A stretch of 64,000 bases of DNA from Powellomyces hirtus (Eukaryota; Chytridiomycota; Chytridiomycetes; Spizellomycetales; Powellomycetaceae), in the NCBI GenBank assembly GCA_025526995.1, contig JAHLKG010000003.1, positions 930,001-994,000 on the forward strand. Reading direction: 5' to 3'. The notes under the pieces are model-generated. The model was not told the origin of the DNA and made no database searches. It worked only from the letters and a program-made list of their open reading frames with translations. Shown here one piece after another: positions 46,056 through 55,551 of the stretch. The position numbers were made by a program, and so were the translations under genes. The number at the start of each line of letters is the position of its first letter. Within the stretch, counting starts at the first letter, position 1.

Positions 46056-47627
46056 ATGACCTGGCAAATGCCACCGCCCTTATACCCCACCCTCGCTCAA
46101 TTCTTGGAATCCCACAATCTCGCTCTGCTACCTCATCCGACAAAACATAGAATACTCGTAACGACAGTACCTTTGACCCGTGGTACCTGCGTCTTCACCT
46201 GCTCTCCTCTCGCAACTGTTGCTCTAGATAACGCCAATCACTGCAATACCTGTCTGAAATCTGATGCACCAACTGCGATAGCATCGCCATCCCTGTCGAA
46301 TGGCACCTTGAACCGATGTACGGCCTGCAAACGGGCTTACTACTGTTCCAGCAGCTGCCAGCGACGCGATTGGTCTGCTGGTCATTCCGTTTTGTGTAAA
46401 AAATGGAAGGACAAAAGTCTCGTTAAGGAGGATTGGGAGAAGGACTGGGAAATGCTTGTCAAAGTGGCCCGTGCGGTTGACCCCTCGCCTCGATGGCACA
46501 CCGATTGTGACCAACTTGATCCCGCAAGCGTAGAAGCGTTTGCGACGCTCATGTCGCATAAAGGACCCTGTGGGATCCCGAACCACTGGGCAAGTCTGAC
46601 TACCGCCACCGCTACAGAAGCGCACTCTGCATCTACGCTGATGACTTTCCTCCATCGCTTTCGCAACAACAACTTTACCATCACAGATCCAGAGCTGTTT
46701 GTGATTGGGGAAGGCACATACCCGCTCGCCGCGCTTCTTAACCATTCCTGCAGCCCAAACACTTCTACCACTTTTGACGGGCATATTCTTGTTATCCGCG
46801 CTATGTGTGACATCGCCCCAGGCACCGAACTACTGGGGACTTACGTCGACGCTGTCACGACCCGTGTGGACAGGCAAACTGTGCTCTGGCAGAAGTATGG
46901 CTTCAAATGCAGCTGCGAGAGATGCGCTTGGGTCTCTTCATCTGTTCGTGAGACTGGCGTGGCCAGTGCCAGCCCCTTTGGGCTTGTCGATGCGTACCTT
47001 GGCCAGGAAACAGATGCTCATCACTCTGCAGAGCTCTCTTCCTGGCTGTCACAGCAGCTCGAAGCATCCCCAGTGTTGTTTTTGGCGTCCCTCCAAGATG
47101 TGTTCTTTCGTGTCACCCACTCACAATCTCAAATATCACCAACCACAGTACAAGATTTGATTCGTACGACCTTTGCTCATATCCCTCCGGCTTCACTCCT
47201 TTCCGATTCTACCGCCAGCCACATCGCCCTCCTAATGCACTTGACCAACCCACCGCACCGCATACATTCCCGGGACACATATGCTCACCTGTCTCGAATC
47301 CTACATTCGTCCCTCGATGTCCCAGATACTCGCCATGCGATCCTTTCTCTTTACATTTTTGTTATGCTTGTTACTATTTACGAGGCCGGTCACCCGCTCT
47401 TGGCGCAACATTCTGTGCTTGCCACCAAGTTGTGCTGGAACGCTTTTTGCGATGATGAGACAGCGACGACACATGAGGATCGAAGTGCCGCTCTGACAGT
47501 CGTCAGGGAGTTGGGACGTGTAGCACGACGCTTGATTGCTTTATCATTTGGCCACGTCGCGGAACCCACAATTGTTGACTTGGACCATGTGCTAGCTCTG
47601 GTTGATGGTCAATTGGCGCGTACGTAG
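46056..47627 (+). CDS. SET and MYND domain protein (SMYD-like)
   Basis: A single exon of 523 residues from ATG 46056; the open frame extends upstream without a better start. An early SET piece (ILVTTVPLTRGTCVFTCSP) is split by a MYND zinc finger, whose Cys/His ligands run C-N-T-C, CTACKRAYYCSSSCQ and WSAGHSVLC. The SET core follows with LLNHSCSPNTS, the S-adenosylmethionine and substrate-binding signature, and GTELLGTYVD. The post-SET cysteine cluster is FKCSCERC. This order is that of the SMYD family, which methylates lysines on histones or other proteins. Specificity is not inferable. The C-terminal third is helical, as in SMYD TPR-like domains. Confidence 0.87.
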   Translation: MTWQMPPPLYPTLAQFLESHNLALLPHPTKHRILVTTVPLTRGTCVFTCSPLATVALDNANHCNTCLKSDAPTAIASPSLSNGTLNRCTACKRAYYCSSSCQRRDWSAGHSVLCKKWKDKSLVKEDWEKDWEMLVKVARAVDPSPRWHTDCDQLDPASVEAFATLMSHKGPCGIPNHWASLTTATATEAHSASTLMTFLHRFRNNNFTITDPELFVIGEGTYPLAALLNHSCSPNTSTTFDGHILVIRAMCDIAPGTELLGTYVDAVTTRVDRQTVLWQKYGFKCSCERCAWVSSSVRETGVASASPFGLVDAYLGQETDAHHSAELSSWLSQQLEASPVLFLASLQDVFFRVTHSQSQISPTTVQDLIRTTFAHIPPASLLSDSTASHIALLMHLTNPPHRIHSRDTYAHLSRILHSSLDVPDTRHAILSLYIFVMLVTIYEAGHPLLAQHSVLATKLCWNAFCDDETATTHEDRSAALTVVRELGRVARRLIALSFGHVAEPTIVDLDHVLALVDGQLART

Positions 47628-47976
47628 ATGTAAGAGTACAAGCTCTGTGTAAATAGATAGCCTTCGATGTATGCGCCCCTTTTCTTTTTTGGAAGGAAAT
47701 GAAATGAGCCGTTATGGTTCAACAATCCCGGCGTCAAATTCGTTATCTGAACATCTCCCGCGGTGCTGATCATAAACATAGAATACATTGCGTCTTGGGG
47801 CTCGTTGTTCACTCGAGTCCATATTCCATATTTGAACACTCAATGGGATCCTTCTGAATCAGACTATGAGATTACAGCTGTGTGCCGGAAAGGCGCGGAT
47901 TTCAGGCGCGTCCTTGACGCGTCAACCGGTTATGTCTTTGTGATTTCCTCGACATTCGCCGCCTCAGACTCACACG
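47628..47976. other. Intergenic between the SET/MYND gene and TMEM231
   Basis: 349 bp between co-oriented genes. Short frames on both strands lack any recognisable product. It should contain the TMEM231 promoter. Confidence 0.45.
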
Positions 47977-49229
47977 ATGCCAATCTTACGTGCGGAACCG
48001 TTTCTTAAAAATTACTACGCAACATGGCTTTCACCAGCTTCTTGTCTCGCGATATTACTATACGTAGGGATGTTCCTATTGCCTTTCATAATTGCATTTG
48101 CGTCCGGATGTATGTACACCCACCCATCATTGTGTGCGATGCTCCCATGCCAACAAAACCCTTGGTTGACTTTACATTTTTGGATTTCAGCATTTTGGAT
48201 CAAAGTGAATACGTTTCTTGAACAACCATCTGTCGTCTACACGCACGAGCTGGCATTACTGTTGGAAGGCGCTTCCTCGACAGGAAACCCGGTTGGAATT
48301 GTCTGGTCATCAAACCAAGACTACAACGATATGTTCAGATCAAACTTCAGAGTAGCTACTGTGCAGGTCGGGTAAGGGAGATGATCCCCAGATCTTGAAT
48401 GCCTGATTCGAACAAATCTCCTCACATCGCGAGTTGCAGACATCGGAGATCGACGGAGACAGCGATGGCATAAACGATTACATGACCTTCGATATCTCGG
48501 TACCCTTGCTGCCAACAGAAACTATAAATGGCGCCCGAATCGCATTCTTCTTTCAATACTCACTATCGGTAGGTCGGTGCGAGCGCTCTGTTCCGGGTGT
48601 TTTAGTTTTACGAATAAGGAACCTGGTCCAACAAATCATCTCAGGACAAGTTACGATTGCGAATGCAAACTTTGGGCATTGTCAGTGATTCAACGGCACT
48701 GACAACCCCGTCGTCAATCTACGTCGATGGGGACCTGGTCCTACTTCAAAGGAAATTGCTGTTACATCAAGACAACTTCCAGTATGACAAACCTGTCGTC
48801 AATTTCACCGAAGCTCGGGGAGCAGACGCGAGTGCATTATCCTGGAGTCGAATAGTGTCCCGCTATGCCGATAGGGATGGTAAGACCACTTTCCATTAAC
48901 TTCTGGAAAACTTCGTGGACCTCAACATCAATTACGTAGTTCGAACAATTTTTCAACATGAGAAGCCCGTCTGGACCGCAGGCCGGTCCACTACTGAGGC
49001 TTTCAAAATTTCTGGCCGCGTGCGGTATCCACGGCAGGCAGTTCGCTACCTGCCTGGTCTGTGGGAAGTGCTGAAGTACGGATGGATTCAATATCTCGCT
49101 TATTTTATTTTGGTCGGAACGATCTTGCATTGGGTCATGGGCCTTGCATACCATCGACAGATTGTGCGGACATCTATGCGAGTGGATCCTTTGCCGCGTT
49201 ACAGCGGATTCAAAGAACATGCTTTTTAA
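47977..49229 (+). CDS. TMEM231: TMEM231, ciliary transition-zone membrane protein
   Basis: Five exons (47977-48109, 48191-48366, 48440-48568, 48645-48879, 48940-49229) give 320 residues; human TMEM231 has about 316. An N-terminal membrane helix (CLAILLYVGMFLLPFIIAF) is followed by the family start FWIKVNTFLEQPSVVYTHEL. The luminal region contains EIDGDSDGINDYMTFDISVP, matching the metazoan N/D-rich segment, and IYVDGDL. RVRYPRQAVRYLPGLWEVLK leads into the second helix. Known role: part of the MKS/B9 module with B9D1, forming the diffusion barrier at the ciliary base. The frame change between exons 3 and 4 is resolved only by the 48569-48644 intron. Confidence 0.9.
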
Positions 49230-49336
49230 AATATAAACTAACAGCTGTGCGAACGAAGCGTTTCCCTCTTTGCGACGTGCTATGTCTGCAGACTCAACGC
49301 GCTGATCTTCAATCGTTGACCAATCGGAAAGACTAC

Positions 49337-50374
49337 CTATATATCTCGCTTATATCCCAGGCATACTAGATAACCTTCCGCTGATCCCGATCGACTGGCT
49401 CCTGGCTTTTCATATGCCACGCGATTGAACTTTTCCTTCATGAGTGCCCGAAGTTCTGATGCACATCAATGACAGACGATGTTCGTTCACTTTTTCATAC
49501 AACTTGAACAATGCCACCTGAGCCATACCTTGATCCCCTTCACCTTGAATGAATTTGCACACGAATGCCCCTCCATTCTTCAGCATCCCGGGTTGCTCAG
49601 CCACACTGAGGGCAAGCTCGCAGAGCTCAATGACTTTCGCAACATCAGCGGTCCGCGAGCCAGTGAAAGGGTGTGCCATGTCAGACAACACGACATCTAC
49701 CACTGCCTTCCTGGCGTGAGCATCCGAGCACAGTGCCTGCGCTGGCCCATTTGACGAGATGACTAAATGTATTTGTTCGAGGATCGAAGGTTTTGTCATA
49801 TCGCCCCGGATCAATGTCGCTCCCGGTATTGGGTCAGTGAGCAGTAGGTCCACCGACACAACTTTCCCTTGTGCCCCTCCAGAGTCAGGTGGAACTACCC
49901 TCTTTTGAGGGCTTCGAACAGCATACTTTACTGCTACCTGGCGCAAGGGTAAGCTGTCGGGGATTCTGTGTATAAAATCGAGTGACGCTTACCTGCGCCC
50001 ATCCTCCAGGACATCCCCCCAAGTCCAGTACCACCATTCCCTTCTTCATAAGCCCATGCTTCCGCTGAATATCTTCTAGTTTATAGGCAGCTCGGCTGCG
50101 ATACCCGTCTTTCGCCCGCTGTTTCACAAAAGGATCCCGAGACTGGCGAGATATCCATTGCTTCGGGCTGATTCAATCAAGAACAAGGGGACAGTATTGT
50201 CAGCCTGACTACGGTCTTCGACGAATTGCTTTGTGCACCGTCCTTGCGACCAACGCACCTGGTGACAGACCATCGAACGCTTTGCAGCGATGGTCTCACT
50301 GACAACACAGGCTTAAGATACCGTAAGCAAAAGTAACGAGCTTGGGCTCCAGGAAGACACCGAGCAACTGTCAT
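49337..50374 (-). CDS. MRM2: MRM2, mitochondrial 21S rRNA 2'-O-ribose methyltransferase (FtsJ family)
   Basis: Four exons (50374-50259, 50167-49993, 49937-49529, 49455-49337) give 272 residues. The first 35 residues are Arg-rich and acid-free with an amphipathic pattern, a typical mitochondrial presequence. The FtsJ core follows: the first catalytic Lys in [12 protein letters not shown], the SAM motif [13 protein letters not shown], the Asp in VVLSDMAHP, the second Lys in [11 protein letters not shown], and the final Glu in [12 protein letters not shown]. This is the K-D-K-E tetrad. The last intron must be removed to reach [15 protein letters not shown]; reading through it gives a spurious end. 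Known role: methylates a uridine in the mitoribosomal peptidyl-transferase centre. Convergent with TMEM231. Confidence 0.9.
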
Positions 50375-50584
50375 TTTACTCGCAGGAAGAAGGCGTGCTT
50401 GACAAACGCGAACTTTCCTGACGCGCAATCGTTCGAGGTTGAAGGATTCCTTGAAATTACAGTACCAGCATAATGGACGATATCGGTAATCAGATCATGT
50501 GCAGGGGAGTAGGCTTGCGGGCATGCATGCTGACGATAACTTCGGGACACACGTTGCGAAACAGATGTCCCCCCACTGGAAGAC

Positions 50585-51237
50585 ATGAGTGCTGCGCTGC
50601 CCACTGCTCGTCAGCTACCCAAGGGCAACAGCTCAAATAGCGCGAAAGCAACGAGCCTGCTGCTAGAAGAAGCGCCAAAGAAGACGACAGCTAAGAAGCC
50701 CCCTGTCAAAAAACAAGTACGAAGGCATATATATCCCATTTAATATTGCTTGTCTCACATCTTGGGTCAGGATGCCTTTGGATTTAGCAAAGGCTTTCTT
50801 ACGGCTGCGGGCTCTTTAAAATCTGATGCCAGCAAGAAGCCAAAGCAGGATATTCCAGTGCTCAAACCGAGATCAAATGCTCCTGACAGCTTGCGTTTTG
50901 ATGAGGTTCAAGAGGCAATGCGCAATCAAATGTCTCTGCTCGACCGGCAAGGTGATTTTGAGGAGATTGGTGATAGAAGGCACCACATCGCATTCTCAAC
51001 TTTGCGTCCACAGAATGGTTGACGCCGGAATTCCTGAAGCGAATTGAACAATCGCCAGTCCTTGCTGTTGCTTTGTCAGATCCGGCATTTCAGCAGGCTG
51101 CCAGTGAGATGTCCACCAATCCCCAAGCGGCATACAAAAAATATGCTCAATCAAGACCAGATCTGCTGGAGGCTCTGCGCGAGTTCGCCGGAATGTTGGG
51201 TGATACATTGAGCACTATGCAAGATGCGAAAAAGTGA
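50585..51237 (+). CDS. Small protein with an STI1-like C-terminus
   Basis: Three exons (50585-50716, 50771-50951, 51014-51237) give 178 residues. The N-terminus is Lys/Thr/Pro rich and probably disordered. The C-terminal 75 residues run WLTPEFLKRIEQSPVLAVAL, then DPAFQQAASEMSTNPQAA and RPDLLEALREFAGMLGD. This helical DP/NP-type pattern resembles the STI1 (heat-shock-chaperonin-binding) motif of HOP, ubiquilins and Rad23. The resemblance is at the level of pattern, not a firm family assignment. No signal peptide or membrane helix. Divergent from MRM2, 210 bp between starts. Confidence 0.72.
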
Positions 51238-51360
51238 AAGTGGGACGATAGCGAGACTGTCGACTAGTAGGAGAAATTGAAGAAATGAACTTCCAAATAC
51301 AAATGTCGAGATTTCTGCATATGAGAAGTGATTCTGTACACTACGGCCCAATATGAGATC

Positions 51361-52299
51361 TCAGGGCTTCCTGAAGGAGCTCAGGCGGGCATCATCCCAA
51401 CTGATGAATTGTCCACTCAGCTCCTTCTCGGCGTGTAAAGCAAGTTTCGCTATCACATAGCCTGGAACATCGGGAGACAGCAGTTTACCAGAGTCTTTGA
51501 ATTGTACGAATCTATCATGATCAACTTCGCCCATTGCTGCGAAGAGAGAGAAGTGATGCATCAGCTCAATGACTGGAAATAGATTGGAGCAATGGGAGTG
51601 CAACTCACCTTCTTTCCCTCCTTCCCTGATTTGTTGTTGCATTTCGGTGTCCACTACCCCGGGTCTCAGTGCAACGGACACCACATCCTCTTCTTCCAAT
51701 CCAAGACCAGCGACAAGCATGTTGCATGCCGCCTTTGATGTACAGTACGCCGACCAGCCCTTGTAAGCGTTTGCAGCTGCACCAGAACTGACCAGAACTA
51801 TGCGGCCATGGTTGGCTCGCAAGTGAGGCATTGCTGCCTGGATCAGCCCGAGCCCAGCGAAGAAGTTAACATCAAAGCACTTCTTCCATGCAGCAATGTC
51901 GGCAGTCGCAATTTTTGAGATGGGGTCCAATAAGCCTGTCAGATTTTTGAGGTTGTCAAATGCGAAGGAGGTGGTCATGTGAGTTCATATGAAAGTTTTA
52001 GGGTCCGAAATTGAGTAAGGACCTGCATTGTGAATAACGGCATCGAGCCGGCCGAACGCGGAGAGGCCAAACTCTATTATTTTCGATGCGGCAGCTTCTG
52101 CAGCTACATCAAGTGACAGATATCGGAAAGCGTCGCTGTGCGAATGTGCTAAGTCGGCGAGTTCCCGCGAATCCTGTAAGGCGGATCTGCTGACACCGAC
52201 GACGTTGGCATTTCCCTCAAGAAGGACTTTACACACGGCTGCTCCAATGCCTCTCGATGCGCCCGTAACTATGACCACTTTGCGAACCGCTTTATTCAT
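51361..52299 (-). CDS. Short-chain dehydrogenase/reductase
   Basis: Three exons (52299-52023, 51935-51609, 51536-51361) give 259 residues. The classical SDR motifs are all present: the nucleotide-binding TGASRGIGAAV near the N-terminus, the NAG motif in VIHNAG, an Asn in FDVNFFAG, the catalytic Ser in VLVSSGAAA, and the YxxxK pair in SAYCTSKAAC. ALRPGVVDTEM matches the yeast benzil/sepiapterin-reductase-like subgroup (YIR035C type). An Arg in VSRSALQD after strand 2 suggests NADPH preference. Substrate unknown; carbonyl reduction is likely. Its start lies only 103 bp from the COG7 start on the other strand. Confidence 0.9.
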
Positions 52300-52402
52300 T
52301 GTGGAAGCTCCCGAAGCTGATGGATGAGGTGTTACCGTATGAAGACCGGACCGGACGCGTCTGGCCGCCTCTGCTTCCTCAAGCCCTCATTTGCCGGGCG
52401 GA

Positions 52403-55267
52403 ATGGCATCCACAGAACCACATAGAACTGCCTCGCAGGTTGCCGGGGACCGCTCGATCTCTGGAGCTCTTTTCAGCGCTACCGCCTATGGAATAAACAT
52501 TGATGCGTTTCTGGCGCCGGACTTCCACTTGAAGAAATGGGTCAACGATGCGCTAGCGTTACCCTACGCGGCATTCCGCGCTCAGCGAAATGTGTATACA
52601 GGCGACTCTGCTGGTTCGTCGATTGCCGCGGAGAAAGAAGACGACCCACCCGAGGACCCACTCGCGAGGAGCAGGCAGGGCTCTCTTGTCGCGCTACCAA
52701 CAAAGTCCAAAGGGAGCAACGGGGAGGTGACATCGTTAGATCAGGTTGCTTCGGGCTTGGTCCTCAAGCTTCAGCTTCTCAGCTTGGATGTATCCAACAA
52801 GTTTGAACAGCTGAGTGATGAGGCGGTGCGGAACATGCCGCGGGCACTTTATGACCTAGAGCTCATTCGGAAAGATGCACAGAAGGTCAACGAGGCAATC
52901 ATCGAGGGAAAGCGAGACTTTGACCGTGCCGAGCGAGGCGGAGGCGGTGCATTCAAAGATCTTGTCAAGCTTGATCTGGTGCGCAACAGGATGGTTGCTA
53001 CGAGGCTTGCACTCAAGGAGGCTGAGAATTGGAGCACTCTGGCCGGCGAGATCAATGCTATTTTCGCGGCAGAAGATTTTGAAAAAGCGTCTATACGGCT
53101 GGAAGATGCTGAGAGATCTTTGAATCTTCTATCTGCGACACCTGACTTTGCCGAACGGAAAGCGCTGTTAGCAGAACTGCAAACAAACCTACAAGAAACA
53201 ATAGAACCGCGAGTTGTCGCTGTATTGAACGACCACGATGCTGAAGCCGCCAAGAAGCTGTATCGCGTCTTTGCCCGGATTCAGAGGACGTCTGACTTCA
53301 TCAAACATTACCACACCTCACAAATTTCTCCACTATCGCGGTACTGGCAGGACTACGACGAAGTCGCGACAGTGCGGGCCGCACAAGCGGGAAACGACGA
53401 GGAGCTCGCGGAATGGCTCACGCAGTTCTATGATGAGATTCTGCGGACTATCAATAAAGAACTTCCGTGGAGCGCATACATATTTCCTGCTCCGAAACAG
53501 ATCATGTACGACATGCTTCAAGCTCTTTTCTCATCATTGCAGCCCTCTTTTGGTTCCCGGATCAGAACTCTGGCCGAGGGTATGGGACATGAACGCTTGC
53601 TGAGCATAGTCATGGCATACCAAGCCACAGTTCAGTTTGGCATCAAGTTTGAACGCCTTCTCATCTTTGCTGATGCGTCGCGTGCACCTTCGAGTCCCAT
53701 TCGGGAGGATTTTGGGCGGGATCTGCCCTCGTCGAACTCGTCAACGACTTTTACGATGAATTACACCAATGAGGAAATCAGCAAGTGGGGCGTTGTTCCA
53801 TTCGAAATGTTTCTGACTTTCCAGCAACGATACGGTCAATTGGAACGCAACTATCTTCTGTCTCTTGCGTCAAGCATGCTGGCGCTAGGACGGAATGCAG
53901 ATTATATGGAGATTACCAGGGTGATGGGTGATTCTGTGAGCAAGGTAATCGGCTACGGAGAAGCGGCGGTCGCTCGATGCCGACAATTTACGAATGCTTT
54001 TGGGGCGGCCGATCTAGTTGGGGCCCTGGATGAGTATTTCACCAACGTTTTCGGACGCTACAGCACAATTCTGCAGTCGCTGCGAGGGGAGGTAGGGCTG
54101 AGCAGTACGGAACACAAAGGTTCTGACGAGGATGATGGTTACGAATTCGGCAGCGGGGAGCTTGGCCGGCAGGAGTGGGGAAACTTTCAAGTCGGTCTCA
54201 AGGTCTTGGGACTTTGCACCGTGTTGCAAAAGCGCCTCGAGGGTTTTGATCGATTCGTGGCACGTGCCTTGATGCCTGTTCTCAGATGGAGTATGGATCC
54301 CAATTGGCGGACGCCAATCGACTTTTATTCTTCAGAGGAGAAGGGTCATCCGGAAGCATGTCTAGGGAGTCTTGCCATCCTACGCACCTCGACCCTCAAC
54401 AGTTTCGAGTTGAGAAATACTTATGACTCAATGGCCAGCGTTGCGCACCCGGAATCCACTCAGCATATAACACATGTCGGTTCCAACATTTCACTCTTCC
54501 GAAAGGCACCGAGCAGATTGCGCCGGTTTGCCATAGAAGCACAACGATTTGTCTACGACACTCTATTTGAAATTGTAGATACTCAGCTCGCGACAGTTCC
54601 AGCACTGACTACGTGGAACACCAATGCGCAGACGACGGCCGGTCCGTTTAATCTGGATGTTCCACAATTCAGCCTGTCTCCGCTATCGTACGTGACACGC
54701 ATTGGCGAGCACCTCTTGACTCTTCCGCAGCAGCTGGACCTGTACGTTGAGGATGAAGCCTTGAAATGTTCAATAGAAACACTGCCGTTCCTTTCCGACG
54801 AAACCGCCGACGTAGACCCAGTAGAGCAGGCTGTGGCCGCTGGGTCCAATCCTAGTACCCCTGTTCCTGCTTCTGCATCGAATCTTGGGAGTCCACAAAA
54901 TGAAGATGCGAACGAAGACCTGGATGAGGACGATGATGTGACGTATCTCTGGATAAAATCAATTTCGCGCGGAACCATGGGAAGATACGTTCAGGCTATC
55001 TTACAGATACCACGGCTGACTCCTGATGGTGCAAAGCAGCTTGCCACTGACGTGCGGTACCTGGGCAACGTATTCGATGCACTGGATGTGGACCGCGCGC
55101 CGCTCTATGTGAAACTTCTGGAGGTTTTGGAGATGACTACCGGTGACCTGGCCGATTTACACAGAACAAATACATCTGCGGCACCAGGCACGATAAGTGC
55201 CGGTGAAAGGCAACTCATCGACAAAGTGTATAGGATGAGGATGGGCGCTCCAGCCCGATACCCGTGA
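52403..55267 (+). CDS. COG7: Conserved oligomeric Golgi complex subunit 7
   Basis: A single exon of 954 residues, starting at ATG 52403 (the open frame begins at a TTG 12 nt earlier). The N-terminal signature FLAPDFHLKKWVNDALA corresponds to the COG7 start FLADDFDVKEWIN. LVLKLQLLSLDVSNKFEQLS and NMPRALYDLELIRKDAQ follow in the same order as in animal COG7, then WSTLAGEINAIFAAEDFE. The rest is long helical bundles with a low-complexity acidic insertion (about residues 825-855). Known role: lobe B of the COG tether, needed for retrograde traffic of Golgi glycosyltransferases. One of few intronless genes here. Confidence 0.88.
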   Translation: MASTEPHRTASQVAGDRSISGALFSATAYGINIDAFLAPDFHLKKWVNDALALPYAAFRAQRNVYTGDSAGSSIAAEKEDDPPEDPLARSRQGSLVALPTKSKGSNGEVTSLDQVASGLVLKLQLLSLDVSNKFEQLSDEAVRNMPRALYDLELIRKDAQKVNEAIIEGKRDFDRAERGGGGAFKDLVKLDLVRNRMVATRLALKEAENWSTLAGEINAIFAAEDFEKASIRLEDAERSLNLLSATPDFAERKALLAELQTNLQETIEPRVVAVLNDHDAEAAKKLYRVFARIQRTSDFIKHYHTSQISPLSRYWQDYDEVATVRAAQAGNDEELAEWLTQFYDEILRTINKELPWSAYIFPAPKQIMYDMLQALFSSLQPSFGSRIRTLAEGMGHERLLSIVMAYQATVQFGIKFERLLIFADASRAPSSPIREDFGRDLPSSNSSTTFTMNYTNEEISKWGVVPFEMFLTFQQRYGQLERNYLLSLASSMLALGRNADYMEITRVMGDSVSKVIGYGEAAVARCRQFTNAFGAADLVGALDEYFTNVFGRYSTILQSLRGEVGLSSTEHKGSDEDDGYEFGSGELGRQEWGNFQVGLKVLGLCTVLQKRLEGFDRFVARALMPVLRWSMDPNWRTPIDFYSSEEKGHPEACLGSLAILRTSTLNSFELRNTYDSMASVAHPESTQHITHVGSNISLFRKAPSRLRRFAIEAQRFVYDTLFEIVDTQLATVPALTTWNTNAQTTAGPFNLDVPQFSLSPLSYVTRIGEHLLTLPQQLDLYVEDEALKCSIETLPFLSDETADVDPVEQAVAAGSNPSTPVPASASNLGSPQNEDANEDLDEDDDVTYLWIKSISRGTMGRYVQAILQIPRLTPDGAKQLATDVRYLGNVFDALDVDRAPLYVKLLEVLEMTTGDLADLHRTNTSAAPGTISAGERQLIDKVYRMRMGAPARYP

Positions 55268-55551
55268 CATAATAATCACAAATGTTTTATATTCATAACT
55301 TCCGATCAATATTGGGTACCTTTGTAGTCTCGAGTCCAAAAAAAAGTCTTTGTCGGCAAACGCAGCGGAATTAAGCGTCTCGGAAATCGTCAAGTACATA
55401 GTAAGATCTATGGATCTGATCAGGGTTACTGTAGGGTTACGGTACCGTTCACGGTCAACTCGCGTCCCTCTCTGCCCTCGTTGAGGCGTCCGCCTGCTTA
55501 CCTATTCCGGATTTGACACTTTTTGCGGTTTCTTGACATTCCCCGCAACAA

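Noticed and set aside
48569..48644. Reading TMEM231 straight through this segment
   Set aside because: It inserts a non-conserved stretch and ends in a stop; removing it as an intron restores the family sequence into IYVDGDL.
55421..55445. GGGTTAC repeated twice, telomere-like
   Set aside because: Only two imperfect copies with different spacing; no array.
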